64,000 bases of DNA, from assembly GCA_946184615.1 (NCBI GenBank), contig CAMHFN010000001.1:62001-126000 (forward strand), given 5' to 3'. The position numbers were made by a program, and so were the translations under genes. Below are positions 8,671 to 17,674 of this stretch, in pieces. Each line of letters begins with the position of its first letter. The stretch's first letter is position 1. This DNA is from an uncultured Bacteroidales bacterium (GTDB taxonomy: Bacteria > Bacteroidota > Bacteroidia > Bacteroidales > F082). The notes under the pieces are model-generated. The model had not been told where the DNA came from and did no database searches. It saw nothing but the letters and a program-made list of their open reading frames with translations.

Positions 8671-10229
8671 CACTCATACTGTACTTTCTGCACATAAAAC
8701 ACCGTCCTCCGAGTGTTCCGAAGGGCGGGGTTTTGCACCATTTGACAGCCCTGTATCAAATAACGGTCTCCAAACCATGGAAAGATACAAGCCTCATACT
8801 CGTCATCGAATGTGTCGGTGCTGTATAGGAAATCCAAAGGAGTGACCTGCTGGTTGAGCAAACGTTTTCCATCGATGTCAAACACCTCATAACGCAAGGT
8901 GTTATGGCTAGGAGAACTCACCACCAACTCATCGTATGAAACCGACTCGGAAGCATGGTCTGACAACTCACCACATAGTTCATTTTCAAACCGCACCGTG
9001 TTATGCCATTGCAACTCTCCCTCCTCATCAAACGCCAACAAAATCTCACTGAAAAAGTCGTACCCGTCAAAAATGGTATAGCTCACAGGATACGTACCAT
9101 AAAACCCGTAATAACCATATTCCATACGGGTTTCGGTATGAAAGATGGGTTGGAAAGCCTCGGCCACAAACACATGGTTCCCTGCGAATTCCACCAACCT
9201 GGGAGTAAAGAACTGAAAACTAATCTCTCCTTTCTCCTTTTTCTTGCCTTTCTGCATCTTCAGCAACTCCTCCTTCACCCGCAGACGATCGCTTGAGGTC
9301 AACGCCTCATCAATATCGGGCAGGTTCTTGAAGAGATAAGTCTTGTTCTGCGTCCCTTCAGCAGCGAATTTGATCCAAGTCACCCCAACGGCTTCTCGGC
9401 TGAAATCCTCGGTCATGCCTTCGGCGGTGACTTTACGATTACTTTCGCGCTCCAATGTGGCATACACCACCAGCTGTCGTGCTGCATCGAAAGCAAAGCA
9501 CATTCGCCCAAGCCCAGCATTCTCACCATTCTCGAAGCGATGCGACTGCAACAACTGGCCCGTACTTGAATACACAAAAAAACACGTGGCCTTATAGCGT
9601 TTTTCCTCAAACTCACGGACAGCAAGCACAAACCTCCTACTCTCAGGTACTACCGCAAGCTGGAACAACACGTAATCGTTGTGAATGGCTGGTGTGATGG
9701 TCCGCTGACTATGATGGTCGAGGTCGTATTGTGACAGGAAACCGTTTCCCGACTTGCCGTTGACCGAAAGCATCAGCGTGCCGTCAATGAGACCGATGGA
9801 TTGCAAGGTGGAACGCTCAGGAAATTTTCCAAAGAAAGTGTTGAACTCCTGTTCCTTTCGGTTGTAAGCCACCACCCAAAAAGAAAGGGAATCTGACCTA
9901 TGTTTCTTTTCGTCCTGGAAAACGAATGCCGCCCAACGGTCAGAACTCTTGGCATCGAAAAGCGTCAATTTGTCGGGTAGCGGAATCAAATCGCTTTTCA
10001 AGTCATAAAGGCTAGTATCAAGGGTAATGAAGTCCCAAAGCCTGTTTTTTTCCTCGTCGGTCTTCTCGGTCTCCGTCACCATCATGCCGCCTTGCTCCTG
10101 AAACGACACAAAACGGCATCCTTGGTCTTTTCCCCATCGGGTCACCTCAAAACGCGATGTCTCGACTTGTTGGGCAAAACCACAACAAACAAAGGCAAGA
10201 AGGAGCGCAATGAGGTGAATCTTACACAT
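8670..10229 (-). CDS. Secreted protein of unknown function
   Basis: A 519-residue protein with a Sec signal peptide (hydrophobic residues 5-18, likely cleaved after CGFAQ) and no later membrane segment, so it is periplasmic, outer-membrane-associated or exported. The body alternates short beta-strands with charged loops and aromatic residues, as in beta-propeller-like proteins, and has a Lys/Glu patch (KMQKGKKKEKGE) around residue 330. No catalytic motif or named domain was recognised, and there is no obvious T9SS C-terminal domain. The start codon overlaps the stop of the NifU-like gene by one base (TAATG), so it belongs to the same transcript although nothing else in that operon is exported. 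Confidence 0.7.
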   Translation of the reverse strand: MCKIHLIALLLAFVCCGFAQQVETSRFEVTRWGKDQGCRFVSFQEQGGMMVTETEKTDEEKNRLWDFITLDTSLYDLKSDLIPLPDKLTLFDAKSSDRWAAFVFQDEKKHRSDSLSFWVVAYNRKEQEFNTFFGKFPERSTLQSIGLIDGTLMLSVNGKSGNGFLSQYDLDHHSQRTITPAIHNDYVLFQLAVVPESRRFVLAVREFEEKRYKATCFFVYSSTGQLLQSHRFENGENAGLGRMCFAFDAARQLVVYATLERESNRKVTAEGMTEDFSREAVGVTWIKFAAEGTQNKTYLFKNLPDIDEALTSSDRLRVKEELLKMQKGKKKEKGEISFQFFTPRLVEFAGNHVFVAEAFQPIFHTETRMEYGYYGFYGTYPVSYTIFDGYDFFSEILLAFDEEGELQWHNTVRFENELCGELSDHASESVSYDELVVSSPSHNTLRYEVFDIDGKRLLNQQVTPLDFLYSTDTFDDEYEACIFPWFGDRYLIQGCQMVQNPALRNTRRTVFYVQKVQYE

Positions 10230-10471
10230 TAAATTGAGATTTGTTCCACCGACTTGATTTCGGGAATTGATTTTTTCATCACACTCTCAATACCGTTTTT
10301 CAGTGTCATGGTGCTATAGGGACAGCTGCCACAAGCTCCTGTCAGCTCCACCTTAACCACCATGTCGTCGGTGAGTTCCACAAAAGACACATCACCGCCA
10401 TCTGCCTGCAAGTACGGCCGCACTTGCTCCAAAATATTCTTTACACGCTTTTCTAAAAGTTCCTTATTCAT
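10229..10471 (-). CDS. NifU C-terminal-domain (Nfu-type) iron-sulfur carrier
   Basis: An 80-residue stand-alone NifU C-terminal domain. The motif GACGSCPYS contains the CxxC pair that holds a 4Fe-4S cluster between two monomers, and the N-terminal part reads VRPYLQADGGDVSFVEL, the usual family beginning. It should deliver Fe-S clusters to apo-enzymes in the cytoplasm. It lies five bases after the Mrp/NBP35-type ATPase gene, another Fe-S carrier, so the pair probably works together in cluster delivery. Confidence 0.92.
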   Translation of the reverse strand: MNKELLEKRVKNILEQVRPYLQADGGDVSFVELTDDMVVKVELTGACGSCPYSTMTLKNGIESVMKKSIPEIKSVEQISI

Positions 10472-10475
10472 AAAA

Positions 10476-11498
10476 TTAGAATCTAGAATTTAGAATTGAA
10501 TGAGCAATCTCATCAAAAGCCTTGGTCACTGGCGAATCAGCATTCAAAGCAAGAGGTGTGCCATTGTCGCCGCATTCAGCAATTTGTTCCGTAATCGGAA
10601 TCTGTCCCAACAAAGGCACATTCAATTGATCGGCAAATTGTTGTCCTGTCTCCTTGCCAAAAATATAGTACTTTTTCTCCGGCATGTCACTCGGGGTGAA
10701 ATACGCCATGTTCTCCACGAGGCCGTAGATGGGGATCTGCAGGGCTTCTTCCCTGAACATCATGGCAGCGCGAAGCACATCGGCAAAGGCCACGCGTTGT
10801 GGGGTAGTCACGATGACAGCTCCCGTCACCTTGTACTGCTGCGCCATGGTCAGTTGGATGTCGCCTGTTCCAGGAGGCATGTCCACCACCAACCAGTCGA
10901 GCTCACCCCAAAGGGTGTCGTTCATCAACTGGTTAAGGGCACTGGTAGCCATGGGACCACGCCAAATCAACGGGCGATCGGTGTCAACAAAGAACCCGAT
11001 ACTCAACAGCTTGATGCCAAACTTCTCAATAGGCAGCATCACCGTCTTGCCATCCTTTTCGAAACAAGCCGGCTGCTCATCCTCCACACCAAACATCATC
11101 GGGACCGAGGGACCGTAGATATCGGCATCGACTAAACCTACACGCTGGTTGGCGCGAGCCAAGGCAATAGCCAGATTGGCAGCCACGGTTGACTTGCCTA
11201 CGCCCCCCTTGCCAGAGGCCACGGCAATGATATGCTTCACCTTGGCAAGTGCCGTTTCCTCTTCCTTCACCTTAATGTCAATATGGATTTCCCCGAAAAC
11301 ACCCGTCAGCGTACGCTTGGCAGCATTGACCAAAATGTCGTTCTTGGGGTCATCAGCATGTTCCACAATCAAATCAAAACGGACGCCGTTTTCATTTACC
11401 ATAAGGTTTTCCACCATGTTCAAAGCAACAATGTTGTCACCCTTGGGAAAGTAAATGACATCCTTTAAAACTTCTGTAACATTCTCTTTATTCAACAT
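10476..11498 (-). CDS. Mrp/NBP35-family P-loop ATPase, Fe-S cluster carrier
   Basis: A 340-residue Mrp/ApbC/NBP35-type protein. It begins with a MIP18-like domain (about residues 1-80) and continues with a deviant Walker A, GKGGVGKS (96-103), a DADIYGPSVP segment, and VVDMPPGTGD (Walker B region), all diagnostic. Such proteins bind and pass 4Fe-4S clusters to targets. I chose the ATG at 11498, because the upstream in-frame ATG at 11525 would overlap nadE and adds only a hydrophobic stretch not seen in the family. The C-terminal CxxC pair present in many Mrp proteins is not visible here, only a single cysteine in AECGDNG. Confidence 0.9.
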   Translation of the reverse strand: MLNKENVTEVLKDVIYFPKGDNIVALNMVENLMVNENGVRFDLIVEHADDPKNDILVNAAKRTLTGVFGEIHIDIKVKEEETALAKVKHIIAVASGKGGVGKSTVAANLAIALARANQRVGLVDADIYGPSVPMMFGVEDEQPACFEKDGKTVMLPIEKFGIKLLSIGFFVDTDRPLIWRGPMATSALNQLMNDTLWGELDWLVVDMPPGTGDIQLTMAQQYKVTGAVIVTTPQRVAFADVLRAAMMFREEALQIPIYGLVENMAYFTPSDMPEKKYYIFGKETGQQFADQLNVPLLGQIPITEQIAECGDNGTPLALNADSPVTKAFDEIAHSILNSRF

Positions 11499-11521
11499 GA
11501 TTAAAACAAATAAAAATAAAA

Positions 11522-12268
11522 TCAATATTCAAAATGCGGGATGGGCTGGAGCTTGAATAAATTCATCACATGCTTATGGTCGATGAGCGCTTTCGTCTTC
11601 GGGTCATCGCACACACCGGTACGGATGTAACGATCCAGCACAGCATAGGTGAAGCCGAGATTGTCTTCATCGCTCTTGTCGGTGAGTCCATCGGCAGGGG
11701 TCTTCTCCACCAATTCGATGGGCAAACCCAATTCTTTACCTATCGCTTTGACTTCCTGCACGGTAAGTCCACCAAGAGGTGAGAAATCGCCTGCGGCATC
11801 CCCATAACGGGTGCTGTAACCCACCCAATCCTCCGAGAGGTTGCAGGTGTTGGCCACACGGCCGTTCAGTGACTGAGAGATGGCATATAGCGTCGTCATG
11901 CGAAGCCTTGGCGGCATATTGATGATGGTCTGTCTGCTGACTTCTGTCTCCTGACTTCCCAATTGTTTCTCCACTTCTCCCATCAAAGCATCATAGGTTT
12001 CCCCAATATTAACATTGAAGTGTCGGATGCCAAGATGGTTGATGAGTTTCATGCTGTCATCGATGTCTTTCTGCACGCCATTGGGCATGGTCACACCAAT
12101 CACCCGGTCTTTGCCCAGGGCTTCCACACAGAGGCCGGCCACCACACTGCTGTCCTTGCCGCCCGAAATGCCAATCACGGCATTGCAGCCCGGACCGCAT
12201 TGGTCAAACCAATCTCTAATCCATTGGACCACCTGGTCCTTAACTTCTTTTGCATTAAAAGTTCTCAT
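11522..12268 (-). CDS. nadE: NH3-dependent NAD+ synthetase
   Basis: A 248-residue NadE of the short ammonia-dependent type: it adenylates nicotinate adenine dinucleotide and amidates it to NAD+. The PP-loop SGGKDSS is at residues 35-41. Later segments include NLSEDWVGYSTRYGDAAGDFSPLGGL and EKTPADGLTDKSDEDNLGF split across the C-terminal half, typical of the family. No nitrilase-type glutaminase domain is attached, so free ammonia is the expected nitrogen donor. The gene starts 12 bases after purL; both consume ATP to amidate nucleotides' precursors and share a transcript. Confidence 0.93.
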   Translation of the reverse strand: MRTFNAKEVKDQVVQWIRDWFDQCGPGCNAVIGISGGKDSSVVAGLCVEALGKDRVIGVTMPNGVQKDIDDSMKLINHLGIRHFNVNIGETYDALMGEVEKQLGSQETEVSRQTIINMPPRLRMTTLYAISQSLNGRVANTCNLSEDWVGYSTRYGDAAGDFSPLGGLTVQEVKAIGKELGLPIELVEKTPADGLTDKSDEDNLGFTYAVLDRYIRTGVCDDPKTKALIDHKHVMNLFKLQPIPHFEY

Positions 12269-12280
12269 GTTATTACCTTA

Positions 12281-15200
12281 TTATTTGTTTTCTTCCACCC
12301 ACTTACGGGCATTTACGAAGGCCTCAATCCACGGGCTCACCTCGTCATCCTTACGATTGTCGGGGTAATGCGCCCACTGCCAAGGCAGGAAAGCACGCTC
12401 CAAATGAGGCATCATGGCCAGATGACGGCCATTGTTAGAACAGATACCTGCCACTGCCCAGTCGCTGCCATTCGGATTACCAGGATAACGCTCTTGACCG
12501 TAGGTCATCACGATCTTATACTTGTCGCGGTAATACGGGAAGTAGAATCTGCCTTCGCCGTGAGCTACCCACACCCCCAGTCGGCGTCCCGAAAGCGACT
12601 TCAGCATCACGCTTTCGTTTTGTGCAATCTCTACATTGAGGAAGGCTGACTCAAACTTATGGGAGTTGTTGTGTCGCATCACAGGATGTTCCTCATGGTC
12701 AGGATAAATCAAGCCCAGTTCCATCATCAGCTGACATCCATTACACACGCCAAGGCTCAAGGTATCCTCACGGGCATAAAAGTCATCCAAGGCTTTCTTG
12801 GCTTTTTCGTTGTATAGAAAAGCACCTGCCCATCCTTTGGCAGAACCTAACACATCGGAATTGGAGAAGCCACCTACAAACACAATCATGTTCACATCGG
12901 TGAGGTCTTCGCGCCCGCTGCTGAGGTCGGTCATGGTCACATCCTTCACATCGAAACCCGCCAAATACAGGGCGTAGGCCATCTCACGATCGCACTGGCA
13001 TCCTTTCTCTCGGATGATGGCTGCTTTGATGCCACTCTTCTTGCGACGGTTCATCAGGATACCCAAATCTTTGGCTTTGCCCGTAAAGCCATGACCAAAG
13101 CTATAATGCAGGTATTGTTCCTTGTAGTTCTGATAGCGTTCCAAAGCCTTTCGTTCGCCACTCTGCTTGCGGTCAAGTAAATAGGATGACTTGAACCACA
13201 CATCACGAAGCTCGTCGATGTCAAAGAGATGATCCAACCCCGCGTGATGGATGATTAACTTGCGTTTCTGGATGGGTTTACCCATCATCTTAAAGCGAAC
13301 TCCTGATTCACGCAACATCTTTTTCGCCTTACCGTCTCCAGCCACCTGGATGACCACAGAAGGCTTCTCACAGAAGAGCAATGCCGTGAAATCTTCCTTG
13401 GCAAAATCCTTCAGGTCGAGTTCCATACCGTATTCAGTATTGGCGAAGTTCATCTCCAACAAGGTGGTGATTAGACCACCTGCTGACACATCGTGACCTG
13501 CCATGACCAAGCCCTCTTCGATCAGCTTTTGAACAGCGTTAAAGGCTTTCTTGAAATAAGCGGGGCTCTTCACATCAGGGGCTTTCTGTCCAATGGCACC
13601 GATGGCTTGGGCAAAGCTGCTGCCGCCGAGTTCAAAGCCATCGCTGGAGAAGTCGATGTAAAGCAATTCGCTGTCCAAACACCCTTTCATTACGGGACGC
13701 ACCGTGCGTCGGATGTCGCTCACTTCACCGACGGCCGACACGATCACGGTTCCAGGAGCTACCACTTTTTGCCCATCAGGATATTTTTGCGTCATGGAAA
13801 GCGAGTCCTTACCTGTAGGCACATTGATACCTAAAGCAATGGCATAGTCGCTCAAGGCTTTCACCCCTTGATAGAGACGGGCGGTTTCACCCTCCTGTTT
13901 GGCAGGCCACATCCAGTTGGCACTCAACGAGACCCCTTGCAAGTTCCCCTCGATGGGAGCCCACATCAGGTTGGTTAGGGCTTCCGACACCGACAGGCGT
14001 GATCCTGCGGCAGGGTCAATAAGACCTGGGATGGGCGCGTGCCCCAGGGCTGTAGCGACACCACGACGACCCGTGTAGTCAAGTGCACTAATGCCCAAGT
14101 TGGCCAACGGAAGCTGCAACTCACCTACGGTTTGCTGTTGTGCCACACGTCCCGTCACCGAACGGTCCACCTTGTTGGTAAGCCAGTCCTTGCAAGCCAC
14201 AGCTTCCAGTTGCAATACTTTTTTCAGATACTTATGGAAATCACGTTTGGTATAGCTTATCTTTTTGAATTTCACCAGTTTGGTGGCATCGGCAAGAACT
14301 GTCCTAGGTGCACTTCCGAAGAAGTCGGATAAGGCCAAATCGATTGGAGCCTCACCCTCCTTACGGACAAAACGAAGCCGTTCGTCACCCGTCACTTCGC
14401 CCACCTCGTAGTACGGAGCACGCTCACGTTCAGCGGTCTTACGCACCAGGGCAAGGTCTTTTTTCTTCACCAAAAGACCCATACGCTCCTGTGACTCATT
14501 GCCGATGATTTCCTTGTCCGAAAGCGTCGGGTCTCCTACAGGAAGACGATCAACATATACCACACCACCCGCATCCTCAATCAACTCAGAAAGGCAATTC
14601 AAGTGGCCGCCGGCACCGTGGTCGTGAATGCTGCGAATAGGATTGGTGTCTTTTTCAGCCATGGCGCGAATCACATTGCTGACACGCTTCTGCATTTCAG
14701 GGTTGGCACGTTGCACTGCATTAAGCTCAATGGCATTGCTGTATTGGCCTGTGTCAACACTAGACACGGCACCACCTCCCATGCCGATACGGTAGTTATC
14801 ACCACCCAGCACCACAATCACGTCACCCGGTTCGGGTTCCAATTTCTTCGCATTCTCTTTCTTGGCAAAGCCAATACCGCCTGCCAGCATGATCACTTTG
14901 TCATAGCCCAATGTCTCCCCTTCTTGATGTTCGAAAGTCAGCAAACTGCCATTGATGAGGGGCTGGCCAAACTTGTTGCCGAAGTCAGAAGCACCATTGG
15001 AGGCCTTGATCAAAATTTCCTCCGGGGTTTGATAGAGCCATTGACGAGGTTCCGTATCTTGTTCCCAGCTGCGGTTTTCTTCCGTGCGGGGGTAAGAGGT
15101 CATATACACAGCCGTACCTGCCAATGGGATACTGGCCTGACCACCAGCCAGACGGTCACGAATCTCACCACCTGTACCTGTTGCTGCACCGTTGAAAGGC

Positions 15201-15967
15201 TCCACGGTGGTCGGGAAGTTATGCGTCTCGGCTTTCAGCGAGATAATGGTGTCAACACCCTTGATTTGAAAATAACTTGCCTCAAACTGGCCTTGTGGGG
15301 CAAACTGCTCCACCCGAGGTCCGAGCACGAAGGCCACATTGTCCTTATAGGCCGAAACCAACCGGTTGGGGTTGGTGGTGGAGGTCTTTTTGATCAAGGC
15401 GAACAGGGTGCTACCCATTTTCTTTCCATCAATAATGAAGGTACCGTTAAAAATCTTATGGCGGCAATGCTCCGAGTTGACTTGGGCAAATCCATACACT
15501 TCACTGTCGGTAAGCTTGCGTCCAATCTTCTTTGAAATGCCCTCCAAATAGGCAATCTCCTCCTCACTCAATGCCAATCCTTCCTGTGCATTATATGCCG
15601 CTATATTATCGATATGCTTCAAGGGTTCCGGCTTTCGATTCACGGTAAACACCTTTTGATCGAGATTATGGTACATGGCCTGGAGCATAGGGTCGTAAGG
15701 GGCTTCTTTCGACTCCACAGCATGGAATTCCTCAATACGAAGAATGCCATCGATGCCCATGTTTTGGGTGATCTCGACGGCATTAGTGCTCCAAGGCGTA
15801 ATCATTTCCCGACGCGGACCAACGAAAAAGCCTTTGACCGACTTGGTCTTAACCAAGGATGCTTTGCCAAAAAGCCACGACAAACGGGAAAGACTCTCTT
15901 CAGAGAGTTCAGATACGGCATCAACAGCTATAACTCGTTGATCACCAGACTGGAAAAAGCATATCAT
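12281..15967 (-). CDS. purL: Phosphoribosylformylglycinamidine synthase (large single-chain type)
   Basis: A 1228-residue single-chain FGAR amidotransferase, the fourth step of purine synthesis, using glutamine and ATP to convert FGAR to FGAM. It joins the PurS-like N-terminus, the tandem synthetase halves (for example VNSEHCRHKIFNG near residue 167 and HNFPTTVEPFNGAATGTGG, with a second ATP-binding half containing PTGKDSLSMT) and a C-terminal glutaminase with the nucleophile C1075 in GVCNGC and H1188/E1190 in PHLERAF. The length is near that of the proteobacterial and eukaryotic form. The -7 element at 16000-16007 makes this the first gene of the operon that continues into nadE. Confidence 0.95.
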   Translation of the reverse strand: MICFFQSGDQRVIAVDAVSELSEESLSRLSWLFGKASLVKTKSVKGFFVGPRREMITPWSTNAVEITQNMGIDGILRIEEFHAVESKEAPYDPMLQAMYHNLDQKVFTVNRKPEPLKHIDNIAAYNAQEGLALSEEEIAYLEGISKKIGRKLTDSEVYGFAQVNSEHCRHKIFNGTFIIDGKKMGSTLFALIKKTSTTNPNRLVSAYKDNVAFVLGPRVEQFAPQGQFEASYFQIKGVDTIISLKAETHNFPTTVEPFNGAATGTGGEIRDRLAGGQASIPLAGTAVYMTSYPRTEENRSWEQDTEPRQWLYQTPEEILIKASNGASDFGNKFGQPLINGSLLTFEHQEGETLGYDKVIMLAGGIGFAKKENAKKLEPEPGDVIVVLGGDNYRIGMGGGAVSSVDTGQYSNAIELNAVQRANPEMQKRVSNVIRAMAEKDTNPIRSIHDHGAGGHLNCLSELIEDAGGVVYVDRLPVGDPTLSDKEIIGNESQERMGLLVKKKDLALVRKTAERERAPYYEVGEVTGDERLRFVRKEGEAPIDLALSDFFGSAPRTVLADATKLVKFKKISYTKRDFHKYLKKVLQLEAVACKDWLTNKVDRSVTGRVAQQQTVGELQLPLANLGISALDYTGRRGVATALGHAPIPGLIDPAAGSRLSVSEALTNLMWAPIEGNLQGVSLSANWMWPAKQEGETARLYQGVKALSDYAIALGINVPTGKDSLSMTQKYPDGQKVVAPGTVIVSAVGEVSDIRRTVRPVMKGCLDSELLYIDFSSDGFELGGSSFAQAIGAIGQKAPDVKSPAYFKKAFNAVQKLIEEGLVMAGHDVSAGGLITTLLEMNFANTEYGMELDLKDFAKEDFTALLFCEKPSVVIQVAGDGKAKKMLRESGVRFKMMGKPIQKRKLIIHHAGLDHLFDIDELRDVWFKSSYLLDRKQSGERKALERYQNYKEQYLHYSFGHGFTGKAKDLGILMNRRKKSGIKAAIIREKGCQCDREMAYALYLAGFDVKDVTMTDLSSGREDLTDVNMIVFVGGFSNSDVLGSAKGWAGAFLYNEKAKKALDDFYAREDTLSLGVCNGCQLMMELGLIYPDHEEHPVMRHNNSHKFESAFLNVEIAQNESVMLKSLSGRRLGVWVAHGEGRFYFPYYRDKYKIVMTYGQERYPGNPNGSDWAVAGICSNNGRHLAMMPHLERAFLPWQWAHYPDNRKDDEVSPWIEAFVNARKWVEENK

Positions 15968-15999
15968 ATTGCACAGATTTTTAGCAATTAATATGCTCG

Positions 16000-16007
16000 C
16001 AAAAGTA
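16000..16007 (-). promoter_or_regulatory. -7 element of the purL operon
   Basis: TACTTTTG on the minus strand, 32 bases before the purL ATG. It matches TAnnTTTG. Confidence 0.6.
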
Positions 16008-16018
16008 AGTATTTATTT

Positions 16019-17029
16019 TTAATTTACCAACATTTTCTTGTTCGCCAAAACACGATTTCCCGAAAGGATTTGCAGGAAATAACACCCCTGTTGAAGTTTG
16101 TTTTTTAAAGAAGCTATCTCTTCCTCTTCATTTATAATGTTGGTCTGCAACAGTTTCCGTCCACAGAGGTCATACACTATGATTTGGTCAGATTGCAGTT
16201 CTGCTGATGTGTTATATTCGTCTACACTCCATTCTGGATCCCAAATCATCCGTGCATATTCCGGATGGTCCACAAAAGGATTCCGGTTACGTTGGTAGTC
16301 GCTGTAAATGACGTTGTTACGGTCGATCTCCTTCTGGCTGACGGGGTCTTGGTCATTCCAACGGAGTAGCATGTTAATAGCCCAGGGCAAGATGACCGAC
16401 TTATTGGTCATGTCACTGCTACCCCAACTGGAATCCTCCAAATAGTAACGCACACTCATATACATAAGGGCACGAGCGAAATCGCCTTTGTATTCGTCAA
16501 TCGGCTCAAATACCACTTTTTCATAACCCGGAGTCTTACAAGAGCCCAACTTGGAACCATTTAACGAAGTCCATGAAGCGGAACGTACCTCGCCATACGG
16601 GTAATTGCTCCTCCTCCAGTTCACATGGCCATCGGTAGCAAAGATATGATGCAGATCGGTACGCGGCGTAGTTTGATCATTGAACCAGCTCTGAGGCCAC
16701 GAATGCTCACGGTTATAGCAATCCCCCTCGCCATTGTAGTTTCCACACTGATCCATACCCAACTCGAAAGTGTAAGGCGGCGTGCCACCGGGTCGGTCAG
16801 AATACATGTCCCACACCACGCCATCGCCCTTGTTGTCGGTACTCCAGAAGGCATTCCAAATCTCACCATACGTGATGGTAAAATGGCCCTTGATAATGTT
16901 GTGCAAAGCCCGTTTCAACGGCTCACCTGTCAATCCTTCGGCCGAAGTATAATAGTATGAGGGTGCCTGAGCAAAAGCCATGGTCACCACGGCAAGAAAA
17001 CCAAAAAGCAAAAACGTCTTTTTCATCAT
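16019..17029 (-). CDS. Secreted endonuclease I with a T9SS C-terminal domain
   Basis: A 336-residue exported nuclease. A signal peptide occupies residues 1-20 (cleavage after AFAQ). The endonuclease I domain has the beta-beta-alpha-metal signature CYNREHSWPQSWF (near residue 105) and DLHHIFATDGHVNWRRSNYP, with the catalytic histidine and metal-binding Asn/His. The last about 70 residues (IIVYDLCGRKLLQ, then NKLQQGCYFLQIL, ending NKKMLVN) have the pattern of a type A T9SS sorting domain, so the protein is probably translocated to the cell surface or medium. It would degrade extracellular DNA, for nutrition or biofilm turnover. It starts seven bases after the MntP-like gene. Two adjacent ATGs (17029, 17026) could serve as start. 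Confidence 0.9.
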   Translation of the reverse strand: MMKKTFLLFGFLAVVTMAFAQAPSYYYTSAEGLTGEPLKRALHNIIKGHFTITYGEIWNAFWSTDNKGDGVVWDMYSDRPGGTPPYTFELGMDQCGNYNGEGDCYNREHSWPQSWFNDQTTPRTDLHHIFATDGHVNWRRSNYPYGEVRSASWTSLNGSKLGSCKTPGYEKVVFEPIDEYKGDFARALMYMSVRYYLEDSSWGSSDMTNKSVILPWAINMLLRWNDQDPVSQKEIDRNNVIYSDYQRNRNPFVDHPEYARMIWDPEWSVDEYNTSAELQSDQIIVYDLCGRKLLQTNIINEEEEIASLKNKLQQGCYFLQILSGNRVLANKKMLVN

Positions 17030-17035
17030 TCGATA

Positions 17036-17602
17036 TTAGATTAGGTCTGTGAAAAGATAGAGTATCGCTATCACGATCACGAAAACTGCGCCCGAAAACT
17101 CAATGAAACTGGATGCGCGCATTAATTCCGGTGAATACTCCTTTTTGACAGCATTAAGTGCCCAAAGGAATCCCGATAGGGCTACAGCCAAGAAATACCA
17201 ATAGCCAAAGGGCAAGAAACCATCACCACAAACACCCATCATAAACGTATCAACGGAAGCAAAAATGCCCAACAGCAAAAAGCCCCAGATAGAGGTAAAA
17301 GAAAACAAGTATTTTGCTTTCAACACTTTCATGGCGTGGACAATCATCTTAAAGGCCACAATCAACATGATGGCAAAAACAAAATAAGGCAGATAGTCGC
17401 CGTACATGGGAGCAATCCATCTCCCGAACAGATAACCTAGGAAAGCCATAAAGGCTTCTGCGGCACCAAATACCAAAGCCGCAAGCAACTGTCTTGAGGG
17501 CTTGCTCTGGCTTTTCGGTTCCAAACCTAAAGCTACTGTTACAACGGGTGTGGTCAATGACAAAACAAAGACGATTCCGATAATAATTGCTGCTGGGGTC
17601 AT
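17036..17602 (-). CDS. MntP-like membrane protein
   Basis: A 188-residue protein with about six predicted membrane helices in two similar halves, resembling the DUF204/MntP manganese exporters. The second half keeps the acidic motif as SVDTFMMGV, but the first half reads LTTPVVTVAL where the family usually has an SMDAFAV-like motif with the matching aspartate. With one of the two paired aspartates missing, manganese export is uncertain. The ATG at 17602 starts only four bases after the -7 element, so the message may be leaderless. A longer start at 17659 is rejected because that sequence forms the tnaA terminator. Confidence 0.6.
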   Translation of the reverse strand: MTPAAIIIGIVFVLSLTTPVVTVALGLEPKSQSKPSRQLLAALVFGAAEAFMAFLGYLFGRWIAPMYGDYLPYFVFAIMLIVAFKMIVHAMKVLKAKYLFSFTSIWGFLLLGIFASVDTFMMGVCGDGFLPFGYWYFLAVALSGFLWALNAVKKEYSPELMRASSFIEFSGAVFVIVIAILYLFTDLI

Positions 17603-17606
17603 GCGG

Positions 17607-17614
17607 CAAAGATA
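17607..17614 (-). promoter_or_regulatory. -7 element of the MntP-like gene, abutting the start codon
   Basis: TATCTTTG on the minus strand; its first T is the last base of the T-run of the tnaA terminator, and only four bases separate it from the ATG at 17602. Confidence 0.55.
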
Positions 17615-17653
17615 AAAAATTCTGGGGAATCCACAACGGTGAATTCCCCAGAA
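17614..17653 (-). terminator. Rho-independent terminator of tnaA
   Basis: A perfect 11-base stem (17620-17630 with 17643-17653, TTCTGGGGAAT and its complement), 12-base loop, followed on the minus strand by six T (17614-17619). It lies 21 bases past the tnaA stop. Confidence 0.85.
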
Positions 17654-17674
17654 AAACATTAGACTTGGTTGAGA

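Noticed and set aside
14603-15535. 310-residue plus-strand ORF opposite purL
   Set aside because: It is antisense to conserved purL codons and has no protein-like motifs; a shadow of the GC-rich third positions.
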